This document shows, one piece after another, positions 15,404 to 24,780 of a DNA stretch of 64,000 nt (the first letter of the stretch is position 1; the number at the start of each line of letters is the position of its first letter). Below the pieces are notes generated by a model. It saw nothing but the letters and a program-made list of their open reading frames with translations. It was not told the origin of the DNA and did no database searches. The DNA is taken from positions 62,001 to 126,000 of the forward strand of contig OY782746.1 in NCBI GenBank assembly GCA_963678095.2. Reading direction: 5' to 3'. The position numbers were made by a program, and so were the translations under genes. The stretch is from G963678095 sp963678095. GTDB taxonomy: Bacteria; Bacillota; Negativicutes; Selenomonadales; Selenomonadaceae.

Positions 15404-17053
15404 CTAAATGTTTTTTAAATACTGGGACAGTTTTTCATTTTCACTATAATCAATTGGCAGATCGATTACCACGGGAACATTTTTTGTAAAACTCGATTCT
15501 AATGTTGGCAGCAGGTCCTCGGCCCGATCTATTTTATAGCCAATGCAGTTCATCGCCTCGGCCAGTTTTACATAATCAATATTGTCAAAATCGACGAAGC
15601 AGGTTTCGTGATATTGGTCCATTTGCTTCCAGCGAATTAATCCGTAACCAGAATCATTAAAAATCAATATGACAATATTCAGTTTAAGCCGGGCGGCTGT
15701 TTCCAGCTCCTGCGCGTTCATCATAAAGCCGCCGTCGCCCGTTATGGTCAGTACTTTTTTCTCCGGATGGACCAGCTTGGCAGCGATTGCGCCAGGAAGT
15801 CCGATTCCCATAGTGGCAAAGCCATTTGAAATAATACAGGTATTGGGCTTATAGCAATCATAGTGACGGGCAATCCACATTTTATGGGCTCCGACGTCGG
15901 ATAATAAAATGTCCTCGCGCCCCAGGATTTTCCTGACGGCGGCGATGGCCCTTTGTGGTTTTAACGGAAATTGATCCACGGCGATATCCTCGTGATAGGT
16001 TTGTAAGAACTTTTCTTTTATTGCAAATAATTCCGGCGGTAATTCTCTGACCGCACTGCGGTTTGCAATTTTCGCCAGGGAGTCGGCAATATCCCCTACC
16101 ACCTGAACCGCACACTGATAATATTTGTTGATATGAGCCTGGCTGTTGGAAACATGAATGATTTTATGCCTCGGGTTTTTATTCCATTTAATAGGTGCAT
16201 ATTCTACGATGTCATAGCCAATGGCAATGACCAAATCCGCTTTTTCTAAAATCAGGTTAGCATAATCTCTGTTGGGGATGCCGATGGTCATCAGATAACA
16301 GCTACTGTCGGCAGGAATAACCCCTTTGGCCATCATGGAATTTATTACCGGAATATGCAACGATTCGGCAAATTTTGTTATTGCTTTTGCCGAATTTTTC
16401 CGGATCGCCTCATTGCCAGCCAGTATAACCGGGCATTTCGCCTGGAAGATTTCTCCGGCTGCCTTTTCGATGGAGGTTAGTTCTGCTTTGCCGATATTGC
16501 TTTCCACAACTTTTAGTAAGGGTGCCTCGTGTTCCGGGGCCGGCAATTTGGCGATATCTACCGGTAAATCGATATGCGTTGCCCCGGGGCGTTCTCCTTG
16601 GGCGTACTTAAAAGCCAGGCGGACAATTTCGTTGATGGTGTCTGGCCGCAGGACCAGTTTTGTTCGCTTTGTAATGGGCTCAAATATTTTTGTCAGATCC
16701 AGAAACTGATGCGAGGTTATATGCATCCGCTCGGTACCGACCTGTCCGGTGATAGCGACAAGCGGCGCACCGTCGCTGTTGGCATCGGCAACACCGGTAA
16801 CCAGATTGGTTGCGCCCGGGCCGAGTGTGGCCAGACAGACTCCGGCCTTACCTGTCAGACGCCCGTAAACATCAGCCATAAAAGCGGCGCCTTGTTCGTG
16901 ACGTGTCAAAATAAACTTTATTTTTGAATCCTTTAATGCCTCCATGACGGCAAGATTTTCCTCGCCTGGGAGCCCGAAGATATATTGAACGCCTTCATTT
17001 TCCAAACATTCGACCAATAACTTTGCCGCGGTTTTGCTGCTGCTTGTTTTCAA
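15404..17053 (-). CDS. alsS: Acetolactate synthase, catabolic AlsS/BudB-like, ThDP-dependent
   Basis: The protein has 549 residues with the three ThDP-enzyme domains. The N-terminal domain has the catalytic Glu in LTRHEQGAAFMADVYGR, and the ThDP/Mg2+ motif GDGGFMMNAQELETAARLKLN is in the C-terminal domain. GYDIVEYAPIKWN matches the FAD-independent AlsS/BudB branch better than the biosynthetic IlvB. It would condense two pyruvates to 2-acetolactate. No small subunit and no acetolactate decarboxylase gene lie nearby. It is the last gene of the long hut-containing operon, 38 bases after hutD, with a TTG start preceded by AAGAAGGG. Confidence 0.8.
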   Translation of the reverse strand: MKTSSSKTAAKLLVECLENEGVQYIFGLPGEENLAVMEALKDSKIKFILTRHEQGAAFMADVYGRLTGKAGVCLATLGPGATNLVTGVADANSDGAPLVAITGQVGTERMHITSHQFLDLTKIFEPITKRTKLVLRPDTINEIVRLAFKYAQGERPGATHIDLPVDIAKLPAPEHEAPLLKVVESNIGKAELTSIEKAAGEIFQAKCPVILAGNEAIRKNSAKAITKFAESLHIPVINSMMAKGVIPADSSCYLMTIGIPNRDYANLILEKADLVIAIGYDIVEYAPIKWNKNPRHKIIHVSNSQAHINKYYQCAVQVVGDIADSLAKIANRSAVRELPPELFAIKEKFLQTYHEDIAVDQFPLKPQRAIAAVRKILGREDILLSDVGAHKMWIARHYDCYKPNTCIISNGFATMGIGLPGAIAAKLVHPEKKVLTITGDGGFMMNAQELETAARLKLNIVILIFNDSGYGLIRWKQMDQYHETCFVDFDNIDYVKLAEAMNCIGYKIDRAEDLLPTLESSFTKNVPVVIDLPIDYSENEKLSQYLKNI

Positions 17054-17091
17054 AAAAATCCCTTCTTTCTCTGCTGCCTGGTTTTGGTGAA

Positions 17092-17664
17092 TTATTTTGT
17101 TTGCAGCCTGACCTCGAGCAGCACAGGCTCCATTGAAGCTGTTTTCAGGGAAACTTCCATTTCTGGCTGACAGATATGCAGCAAAGCTCCTTCGGGAAGC
17201 ATTTTTGTTTGCCCTGCGTATTGCCAGATAAAATCCCCGGCAGCTGCATAGAAAAAACCTTCTTCAGGGACAGCCGCAAATGTTGCTGGCAGCTCTGTCC
17301 AGACCTTAACCATGGTTGTAAATTCAGCATCTTTGGCGGTCATAATGTTAAAATCCGTAGCGGTCCCCCGGCTTTGCGTCCGCAGCCCTCCATCAAAATG
17401 ATCCTTGGCCAAAGGATTTAACTCTATTGGTTTGTATTTTCCATGCTGCAGGCAAAGGCTGCCGGCAAGGACGATAAGATCGCGGTTATAGCCGGGCAGG
17501 TCGGTGAAGGTCGAGGCGGCAGTTACGGTTGCCGAACTCAGTCGCAGCTTGAAATTGCGGCTGGCATAACTGCTGCCGGCGGGGGCAATGTAGATCTCCC
17601 TGGTTTCGCCGCCCGACCAGGCCGTAACCGGCTGTGCCTGTTTTCGTATAATGGACCATTTCAT
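17092..17664 (-). CDS. hutD: HutD family protein
   Basis: This 190-residue cupin-like protein has the HutD hallmarks: SGGETREIYIAPAGSSY near the N-terminus, LRLSSATV, FTDLPGYNRDL and HFDGGL. HutD is found with histidine-utilisation genes and is thought to tune the pathway, perhaps by binding urocanate or formiminoglutamate; its chemistry is not established. It lies 17 bases after the ABC ATPase gene in the operon. Together with hutU and hutI it makes urocanate breakdown the firmest part of this cluster's role. Confidence 0.85.
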   Translation of the reverse strand: MKWSIIRKQAQPVTAWSGGETREIYIAPAGSSYASRNFKLRLSSATVTAASTFTDLPGYNRDLIVLAGSLCLQHGKYKPIELNPLAKDHFDGGLRTQSRGTATDFNIMTAKDAEFTTMVKVWTELPATFAAVPEEGFFYAAAGDFIWQYAGQTKMLPEGALLHICQPEMEVSLKTASMEPVLLEVRLQTK

Positions 17665-17681
17665 ATGCTTCGCTGCCTTTC

Positions 17682-18479
17682 TCAGGCACTGACCACCTTG
17701 GGCTGCAAAATTTTCATGCTCTCTTCCCGGATGATTTCAGTGGCTCGTTCTTTGTATTCCATAAACTGCTGACTCGTCTTTACGTGATAATCCCGCGGGC
17801 GTTCTATATTGATATCCAGAATTTCTTTGATTCGTCCCGGCCGGGCACTCATGATAGCCACCCGATCGGCAAGAAAGATGGCTTCATCAATATCATGTGT
17901 AACCATGACGATCATTTTAGGCGACTTTTGCCATACGTTAAGCAACAGTTCCTGCATGACCCCGCGAGTCTGCATGTCAAGGGCACCAAAGGGTTCATCT
18001 AAAAGCAGGATATCCGGATCATTGGCCAGCGCCCGGGCAATTGCTACGCGCTGCTTCATGCCGCCCGATAAAAAATTAGGGCATTGTTCTTCAAATCCCC
18101 GCAGTCCAACCAGTTCAATATAGTGTTCGGCAATTTCCTTTGCTTCTTTTTTCCCGAGGTGTTTCTGTTTTAAGCCAAACTGAATATTTTCGGAGACCGT
18201 CATCCAGGGAAATAGTGTATAGGCTTGAAATACCATGCCCCGATCAGGTCCTGGTCCATGCAGTTCCTTGCCTTTATGGTAAATTGCGCCGTTTGTGGCA
18301 TCTTCAAGGCCGCAGATGATTCGCAATAAGGTGCTTTTGCCGCAACCGGAAGTTCCCAGCAAGGATACAAACTCCTTAGGTTTAACCTGTAAGTTTATCT
18401 GGTCCAAGGCAAAAACATTGCCACTTTTACTTTGATAAATTTTATTTACGTTTTGGATGTCAAGACCGGCTGCTGTCAT
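17682..18479 (-). CDS. ABC transporter ATP-binding protein, SsuB/TauB-like
   Basis: From the ATG at 18479 (GGGGG 8 bases upstream) the protein has 265 residues. It has Walker A GTSGCGKST, Q-loop VFQAYTLFPW, signature LSGGMKQRVAIARAL, Walker B DILLLDEPFGALD and the His-loop VMVTHDIDEA. This matches the nitrate/sulfonate/taurine-type importer ATPases. It pairs with the permease just upstream in the operon and the binding lipoprotein encoded before hutU. An imidazole compound such as urocanate is the probable cargo, from context. Confidence 0.85.
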   Translation of the reverse strand: MTAAGLDIQNVNKIYQSKSGNVFALDQINLQVKPKEFVSLLGTSGCGKSTLLRIICGLEDATNGAIYHKGKELHGPGPDRGMVFQAYTLFPWMTVSENIQFGLKQKHLGKKEAKEIAEHYIELVGLRGFEEQCPNFLSGGMKQRVAIARALANDPDILLLDEPFGALDMQTRGVMQELLLNVWQKSPKMIVMVTHDIDEAIFLADRVAIMSARPGRIKEILDINIERPRDYHVKTSQQFMEYKERATEIIREESMKILQPKVVSA

Positions 18480-18495
18480 TTGAAAAACCCCCATT

Positions 18496-19374
18496 TTAAT
18501 GCATTTCTTTATTCCAGTAGAAAAAATGATCATGTGCTAATTTAAAGGCGATATCAATGATCATTCCGATAAGGCCAATGGTCAAAATCCCCACGAAAAT
18601 GCGGGACGTGTTCATCATGCGCTGTGATTGGATGATCATATAGCCAATGCCGGAGGAGGCTCCTACGAGTTCGGCAACAATAATATAGGTCCAGGCCCAG
18701 CCTAAAACGGTTCGCAGGCTGTCGACAATGTCCGGTAAGGATTTTGGCAGGATGATCTTCCACAGCACATCGGCTTTGGAGGTTCCCAGTGTATAGGATA
18801 CTTCTATCATGGACATGGGTACATTGCGAACATTCGTTGCAACCATCAAGACGAGCTGCGGCAGGCTTCCCAGGATAATGACGGCGATTTTTTCCGGTTC
18901 ATCAATTCCAATCCAGAGAATAAACAGTGGAATGAAGGCGGAAGCTGGCAGATAGCGGACAAAAGAAAAAACATATTCGAGTATAGCTGAAGCGGGCGCG
19001 TAGGTCCCGATCAAGAGCCCCAGTGGAACGGCAATGGCGGCAGCGATGATAAAGCCCGTCATAACGCGAAATACCGTCATTTGTACGCCTTTGATAAATT
19101 CACCATCAGACAGCAAGGTTTGTGCGGCTGCAAGCGTAGCCGAGGGCGATGGCAGGAAAAACGGGTCAATCCCAACGACAGCAATCAGCAGTGTCCATAG
19201 ACCCAAAATTCCGGCAAAGGCTGCGGCTGCCAGCAGGATGGTATGACGTCTGGAGATCTTTCCCATCGGCGTAAAGGCCTGTAACAGCTTATGGCCTCGA
19301 TTTTTTTTGCCAGTAGGTTTCGTCAATAGCTGGTTTTGGATCATGGTATCCATTTTTTCATTTACATTCACCAT
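18496..19374 (-). CDS. ABC transporter permease, SsuC/TauC-like
   Basis: This 292-residue protein has about six membrane helices and the BPD_transp_1 cytoplasmic loop (EVSYTLGTSKADVLWKIILP), which couples to the ATPase. It has a longer than usual basic cytoplasmic N-terminus of about 45 residues. The ATG overlaps the hutI stop by 7 bases and AAAGGAGG lies within the end of hutI, indicating translational coupling. It is the membrane channel of the importer encoded in this operon. Confidence 0.85.
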   Translation of the reverse strand: MVNVNEKMDTMIQNQLLTKPTGKKNRGHKLLQAFTPMGKISRRHTILLAAAAFAGILGLWTLLIAVVGIDPFFLPSPSATLAAAQTLLSDGEFIKGVQMTVFRVMTGFIIAAAIAVPLGLLIGTYAPASAILEYVFSFVRYLPASAFIPLFILWIGIDEPEKIAVIILGSLPQLVLMVATNVRNVPMSMIEVSYTLGTSKADVLWKIILPKSLPDIVDSLRTVLGWAWTYIIVAELVGASSGIGYMIIQSQRMMNTSRIFVGILTIGLIGMIIDIAFKLAHDHFFYWNKEMH

Positions 19375-20615
19375 AAAAATTCGCCTCCTTTGATGACATG
19401 GTCGACCATATTTATTCCCGTATGATAGACGAGGTAGCGATAATCAGACTCCTTTAAAATAAGCAGATCGGCTTGTTTTCCCGGTTCAATACTGCCGCAG
19501 GAATCCGCCAAACCAATGGCGGCCGCTGCATTTAAGGTCATGGCTGTAAGGGCCTCTTCCATTGTCAGGTGCATTCCCATGACGGCCAAGGCGAAAAGCA
19601 ACGGTATGGAATACGTATAGCAGCTGCCGGGATTGAAATCACTGGCCAGGGCAACCGCACAGCCGCTGTCAATCATATGGCGTCCCGGGGCATAAGGACG
19701 GCGCATGCAAAAGGCAGTTGCCGGCAGTAACACAGCTACCGTCGGACTCTTTGCCAGCGCCTGGATATCCTCCTCACTAACTGCAAGCAGGTGATCGGCT
19801 GAAACAGCCCCTAGTCGCGCCGCCAGGCCGCCGCCTCCGGTGGAATTCATTTCATCGGCATGTAATTTTAGACCAAAGCCGCATTTGGCGGCTGCTTGTA
19901 AGATTCTTTCCGTCTGCGCCAAGGTAAAGACGCCAGTTTCGCAAAATACATCAACAAATTTTGCCAGCTGCTGCGTTTCAATCACCGGTAAAACCTTGTC
20001 GACCATAAAATCCACATAAGCATCTGCCCGATCCTGGTATTCCGGCGGAATCGCATGCGCGCCTAAATAAGTCGCTACCAAAGAAATGGGCTGATCTTTT
20101 TGCAGTTGTTGTATGACGGCTAAAAGTTTGCATTCATTTTCCAAATCCAAGCCATAGCCGCTTTTCCCTTCCGCTGTTGTGACGCCTAGTTGCAGCATTT
20201 GTTTTAAAAAAAGTTTTCCTTGTGCATAAAGCTCCGCAAAGGAAGCTTCAGCAGTATCTTTTCTCGTGCGGCAAATCCCGCCGCCGCGCTGCAACAGCTC
20301 CAGATAAGGCACTCCGTTTAAGCGGTCGACAAATTCTTCAACACGGGTTCCACCGAATAAAAAATGTGTATGCGGATCGACAAATCCCGGAATTACACAT
20401 TTCCCCCCAGCATCGATGATTTCAATGCCCGGGTTGCCGGTAATAATTCCTGGGCTGATGGTGTCGTCTGGTCCTACGGCTGTGATTCGCCCGTTTTGGA
20501 TAAAGACAGCGGCATTTTTGTAAAGTTTTAACTCCTGCATCGACTCGCCATGTTGCGCACAGTTGCCTTCCGGTGTAGCAATTTGCGCAATGTTGCGCAG
20601 TAAAAGGTCTCGCAT
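19368..20615 (-). CDS. hutI: Imidazolonepropionase
   Basis: The protein has 415 residues from the ATG at 20615 (GGGAGGTGG upstream; the GTG at 20624 lies in that site). It is an amidohydrolase-fold enzyme with the metal motif DPHTHFLFGGTR, KLHADEMN, ADHLLAVSEEDIQ and ALASDFNPGSCY, all characteristic of HutI. It opens 4-imidazolone-5-propanoate to N-formimidoyl-L-glutamate in the cytoplasm. It follows hutU by 27 bases. The product needs a further enzyme, and none of hutG, ftcD or a clear hutF is present in the window. Confidence 0.93.
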   Translation of the reverse strand: MRDLLLRNIAQIATPEGNCAQHGESMQELKLYKNAAVFIQNGRITAVGPDDTISPGIITGNPGIEIIDAGGKCVIPGFVDPHTHFLFGGTRVEEFVDRLNGVPYLELLQRGGGICRTRKDTAEASFAELYAQGKLFLKQMLQLGVTTAEGKSGYGLDLENECKLLAVIQQLQKDQPISLVATYLGAHAIPPEYQDRADAYVDFMVDKVLPVIETQQLAKFVDVFCETGVFTLAQTERILQAAAKCGFGLKLHADEMNSTGGGGLAARLGAVSADHLLAVSEEDIQALAKSPTVAVLLPATAFCMRRPYAPGRHMIDSGCAVALASDFNPGSCYTYSIPLLFALAVMGMHLTMEEALTAMTLNAAAAIGLADSCGSIEPGKQADLLILKESDYRYLVYHTGINMVDHVIKGGEFLW

Positions 20616-20642
20616 CGAGTCCACCTCCCTTTTGTTTCCTTG

Positions 20643-22655
20643 TCAGGCAAAATATTTTTCTACGGCAGCCTTCACTTTCCCGTCATCCGCAAGGCAAGGT
20701 TCTGTGATATGGCTTTGCGTGCCATAGACGGCATTATATTTTTTTACGGTTTCCATGGAATGCTCATTTCTTGCCCAGCTGCGGCGGGCCACCCCATTCA
20801 TAACGTCCCAGAGCATGGCACTGTTGATAATTTCATCCACGCGGTTGCTGCCGTCGAGAACGAGTCCGAATCCGCCATTGATCGACTTGCCAATCCCCAC
20901 GCCGCCCCCGTTATGCAGCGCACACAGACTCATGCCGCGAGCGGCATTGCCGGCATAGCACTGAACCGCCATATCGGCCATGACATTGCTGCCGTCATGA
21001 ATATTTGCTGTTTCGCGAAATGGCGAATCGGTACCGCTTACATCGTGGTGATCGCGCCCGATCATCACCGGACCGATTTTTCCCTCACGAACGAGCTCGT
21101 TGAATTTTAAGGCAATGCGCATGCGACCCTCCGCATCCTGATACAGAATACGCGCCTGTGTCCCTACCACTAAGGCATTTTTCTCAGCATCCCGGATCCA
21201 GTTATAATTATCCCGGTCCTGATACCGATCCTCGGGATTGATACAGGCCATAGCCGCTTCGTCTGTCAGCTTGAGATCCGCCGCCCTGCCGCTCAGGCAT
21301 ACCCAGCGAAATGGTCCGTAGCCATAATCAAAGAGCTGCGGGCCCATGATATCCTCCACATACGACGGCAAAGTAAAGCCATCTTTTTCATCGATGCCGT
21401 TTTTTGACAGCTCGGTCACACCGGCATCGTATACGGCCTTGAGAAAAGCGTTCCCATAATCAAAGAAGAAGGTGCCTTGTTCTACGCATTTTTTTATTGC
21501 GGCGTAATGCCGCCGCAGGCTCTGATTGACCAATTCCACAAAATGCTCACGGTCCGCCGCCAGCATTACGGTGCGATCAGAAAAGCTCAGACATTGTGGA
21601 CAATAGCCTCCGTCATAGACCGCATGGCAGGAGGTCTGGTCCGAAAGCAGATCGATGTGGATCTTGTGCGCGAGGGCATATTCTAAAAGGTCAACAATGT
21701 TGCCCTCATAGGCGATGGAAATCGCGGTTTTGGCTGTTATATGCTTTTGTGCCGAAGCAAAAACCTGCTGCAAGTCGGTATAGCTTTCCTTCACCCAGCC
21801 TTGTGCCAGCCGTGTCTTTATGCGAGAACCGTCCACTTCGGCAATGATGCCAACGCCGCGAGCAATTTCAACGGCCTTTGGCTGGGCCCCGCTCATGCCG
21901 CCAAGACCCGAGCTTACAAATAATTTGCCGCTTAAATCATCCTCCTGGGAAAGTCCGAGGTGAAGCCGTCCGGCATTGAGCAGCGTATTATAAGTTCCGT
22001 GGACAATTCCCTGCGGACCGATATACATCCAGCCGCCAGCGGTCATCTGCCCATAATTGGCAACCCCCATTTCTTCGGCAATCTCCCAGTCTTTCTGATT
22101 GTCGAACATTCCCACCATAAGTGCATTTGTAATAATGACTCGCGGGGCTTCTGGTCTTGATTTGAACAAGCCCAGGGGATGCCCGGATTGTATGACGAGC
22201 GTTTGCTGCTGCGTCATGAGCTGCAGATATTTTTTTATGAGGCGGTACTGCAGCCAGTTTTGACAGACACTGCCTGTTTCGCCATAGGTCACCAGTTCGT
22301 AGGGATAAAGGGCTACATCAAAATCGAGGTTGTTGTCGATCATAACTTGAAAGGCCTTGCCCTCGATGCAGTTTCCCGGATAGGTTTCAATCGGACGCCC
22401 GTAAATGCGCTCCTGTGGGCGAAAGCGATATGCATAGATTCGGCCCCGGGTCGTCAGTTCTTCCAGAAATTCCGGGGTGAGTTTTTCATGCAGGCTTGGA
22501 TCTATATAGCGCAAGGCATTTTTTAAGGCGATTTCCGTCTGTGCCTTGGTCAGATGAAAACCGCGTGATGGTGCGCGCCGGATGCCTGCGGCAAAATCAG
22601 GCATTTTGGGCAACAGAGTCTCCGGTTCAATGGCAAATGTGTGATTAATGCTCAT
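20643..22655 (-). CDS. hutU: Urocanate hydratase
   Basis: This 670-residue protein shows conserved urocanase blocks: NCIEGKAFQVMIDNN, YGETGSVCQNW, GQMTAGGWMYIGPQGIVHGT, SSGLGGMSGAQPKAVEIA, the Cys-containing SDQTSCHA, and the C-terminal LHNGGGVGIGKSINGG. It uses NAD+ as an electrophile to hydrate urocanate to imidazolonepropionate. It is longer than the roughly 555-residue E. coli/Bacillus type, with an N-terminal extension and an extra internal stretch, as in a second class of bacterial urocanases. It precedes hutI and follows the binding lipoprotein gene. Confidence 0.93.
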   Translation of the reverse strand: MSINHTFAIEPETLLPKMPDFAAGIRRAPSRGFHLTKAQTEIALKNALRYIDPSLHEKLTPEFLEELTTRGRIYAYRFRPQERIYGRPIETYPGNCIEGKAFQVMIDNNLDFDVALYPYELVTYGETGSVCQNWLQYRLIKKYLQLMTQQQTLVIQSGHPLGLFKSRPEAPRVIITNALMVGMFDNQKDWEIAEEMGVANYGQMTAGGWMYIGPQGIVHGTYNTLLNAGRLHLGLSQEDDLSGKLFVSSGLGGMSGAQPKAVEIARGVGIIAEVDGSRIKTRLAQGWVKESYTDLQQVFASAQKHITAKTAISIAYEGNIVDLLEYALAHKIHIDLLSDQTSCHAVYDGGYCPQCLSFSDRTVMLAADREHFVELVNQSLRRHYAAIKKCVEQGTFFFDYGNAFLKAVYDAGVTELSKNGIDEKDGFTLPSYVEDIMGPQLFDYGYGPFRWVCLSGRAADLKLTDEAAMACINPEDRYQDRDNYNWIRDAEKNALVVGTQARILYQDAEGRMRIALKFNELVREGKIGPVMIGRDHHDVSGTDSPFRETANIHDGSNVMADMAVQCYAGNAARGMSLCALHNGGGVGIGKSINGGFGLVLDGSNRVDEIINSAMLWDVMNGVARRSWARNEHSMETVKKYNAVYGTQSHITEPCLADDGKVKAAVEKYFA

Positions 22656-22725
22656 TTCATATATCCCCCTTAGGTAAAACGGGCAGGAGTCAGCTATCGC
22701 AAAGACTCCCTACCCGGCCATTTCT

Positions 22726-23757
22726 TTATTTTGTTCTGTTTAAGAACGATCCATCAATGATATTGGCTGGATCCACTGGTTTTTCTATGAGCTTGACTTG
22801 CAGCCAAAGATCAGAAGCAATTTTCATGATTTTATAGAAATCTCCCGGATTGTCTTTGGTGCCGAAATACGTTTTATTGCCGGCTTCATCATAGAAGGTT
22901 ACATCCTGCATTTCTTTTTTCAAGTCTTCAGGTTTTTCTCCCAGATGTTTGGCCATAATCGCAATGGCATCCTCAGGGTTTTCTTTGAGATAATCCAGCG
23001 CATCATACCAGCCATCGACAATTGCCTGAGCGGCTTTTGGGTTTGCTTTTATAAAATCTTTCTTCATGGCAAAGGTATCGACGATTACCCCTGGACTTGC
23101 CTTGCTGTCCATCAGCGTATAGCCAAAATCCGTGTTGGATGCTTTGGAAAGCCACGGCTGCCAGGTGATTGCTGCATCTACCTTGCCGGCAACAAACGCC
23201 GCTCCGGCATCACCGGCCGACATTGATTGTACATCAAAATCCTTAAGGCTCATTCCCTTTTGTTGCAGCAGATACTGAAACCAAAAGAAATCTGCGCCGC
23301 CGGTCGTATCGAGGGCCACTTTTTTTCCTTTCAGGGATTCAATGCTGGAGAATTCTTTTTTGGCAATAATTCCATCGCCGCCCGAGGAGGTATCCAGGGC
23401 TAAAATCTGTGCCAGATCAATGCCGGCAGCAGCATTGACAACCTGTGTATCCGCTGAAGTTGATACCCCTTGGATTCTTCCGGCGGCAAGCGCGCTTTTA
23501 CTGTCGGCTTTCGATTCGATGGCTTGGATTTTTACATCGGCACCGTGTTTTTTGAAAAAGCCTTTTTCTTCAGCAATATAAAGCGGGGCAAACCCAATCC
23601 ATGAAGATTGACCGATAATAATTTCACCGCTATCTGCAGCTGCCGAGGAGCTGGTACTCTCCTTTGAGGCCGTATCTGTTCCGCCGCATCCGGCGATTGC
23701 CAGTGACAAACTGGCGGCTAAACCAAGAGAAATTGCTTTTTTTACCCATGCTTTCAT
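22726..23757 (-). CDS. ABC transporter substrate-binding lipoprotein, SsuA/NMT1-like
   Basis: From the ATG at 23757 (GGGGAG 7 bases upstream) the protein has 343 residues. It has a lipoprotein signal peptide with lipobox LAIAGC and a Ser/Thr-rich linker. The periplasmic binding domain begins IIIGQSSWIGFAPLYIAEEKGFF, the usual entry strand of aliphatic sulfonate/nitrate/pyrimidine-precursor binders. The ligand is unknown; context (hutU next) suggests urocanate or a related imidazole. Relatives of this family bind ring compounds such as formylaminopyrimidine. Confidence 0.85.
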   Translation of the reverse strand: MKAWVKKAISLGLAASLSLAIAGCGGTDTASKESTSSSAAADSGEIIIGQSSWIGFAPLYIAEEKGFFKKHGADVKIQAIESKADSKSALAAGRIQGVSTSADTQVVNAAAGIDLAQILALDTSSGGDGIIAKKEFSSIESLKGKKVALDTTGGADFFWFQYLLQQKGMSLKDFDVQSMSAGDAGAAFVAGKVDAAITWQPWLSKASNTDFGYTLMDSKASPGVIVDTFAMKKDFIKANPKAAQAIVDGWYDALDYLKENPEDAIAIMAKHLGEKPEDLKKEMQDVTFYDEAGNKTYFGTKDNPGDFYKIMKIASDLWLQVKLIEKPVDPANIIDGSFLNRTK

Positions 23758-23801
23758 CGTAAATCTCCCCTTTTCTTTTTTGAATGATACCCAACTGGAT
23801 T

Positions 23802-24767
23802 TCAATTTACTAAATCAGTTGGCTGCTGCCCGTCAAGCATTGCGAGTGCATTGGCAACCGCCTGCTGTTTCAGTTCCGTATAAGATTCTTCTGATATATA
23901 AGAAATGTGTGGCGTAATTAAAATGCCCGGGACGTGAAAAATATCTTCTGAACCACGCGGTGGTTCCTGGGTAATGACATCAAGAATGGCTCCGGCCAGC
24001 TGCTTGTTTTTTATGGCGGCAATCAGATCCGGTTCATTCAGAACGCGCCCCCGGGAAGTATTGATGAGATAGGCGGTTGGCTTCATCAAGGAGAAGTATT
24101 TGCCATTCAACAAATTTTCCGTGGTTTTATCGCATTTTATGTGGACGCTTACAAAGTCAGCGGCTCGAAAGCCTTCCTCAAGACTTACTTTTTCTATTCC
24201 GGCAGCAGCCATTGTCTGTTTATCCACAAAGGGATCGTAGGCCAGGATTCGCATGCCGAGTGCCTTCGCTTTTTGCCCGGTAAACCTGCCGATACGCCCG
24301 CAACCGGCAATAAACAGTGTCTGGCCATTTAAGCGATGGACAGGCGTGGCTACAGCCTGTGCGCCCCACTTAGAGTTTTCTATCGCCGTGTGATACTGGG
24401 TAAGCTGTTTGGCCCCGTGAAATATTGCTGCCAAAACATATTCGGCAATATCTTCTACACAGTAGCCATTTACATTCGTGACGGAAATTCCCTTAGCTCG
24501 TGCTGCTTTGATATCGATACGATCATACCCGCCGCCATACACTGCAATTCCCTTACAATTTTTCAGTTGCTCAATAACTTCTGCCGGAATATCTGCATAA
24601 ATCTGTGCCAATATGATGTCGGCACGGTAACCGAAGGCGGCCAGATCTGACTGATAATCATAAGAGGAATAACGAATCACAGCCTCGGGTAAGGAATGCT
24701 GCAAAAGTTCCAGTTCGTCGTTATAATCCGGCCATTCCTCATCGATAATCCAAATAAGCGTTGCCAT
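23802..24767 (-). CDS. D-isomer-specific 2-hydroxyacid dehydrogenase
   Basis: The protein has 321 residues from the ATG at 24767 (AAAGGAGG upstream). It has the NAD-binding Rossmann motif FIAGCGRIGRFTGQ, the catalytic Arg in INTSRGRVLNE, the Glu region ILDVITQEPP and the catalytic His in ITPHISY. It interconverts a 2-keto acid and a D-2-hydroxy acid with NAD(H). Within this operon the substrate may be a keto acid formed by the aconitase X-type dehydratase, or imidazole pyruvate/lactate; neither can be chosen from sequence. It lies 13 bases after the small aconitase X subunit gene. Confidence 0.85.
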   Translation of the reverse strand: MATLIWIIDEEWPDYNDELELLQHSLPEAVIRYSSYDYQSDLAAFGYRADIILAQIYADIPAEVIEQLKNCKGIAVYGGGYDRIDIKAARAKGISVTNVNGYCVEDIAEYVLAAIFHGAKQLTQYHTAIENSKWGAQAVATPVHRLNGQTLFIAGCGRIGRFTGQKAKALGMRILAYDPFVDKQTMAAAGIEKVSLEEGFRAADFVSVHIKCDKTTENLLNGKYFSLMKPTAYLINTSRGRVLNEPDLIAAIKNKQLAGAILDVITQEPPRGSEDIFHVPGILITPHISYISEESYTELKQQAVANALAMLDGQQPTDLVN

Positions 24768-24780
24768 TATGAGGCCTCCT

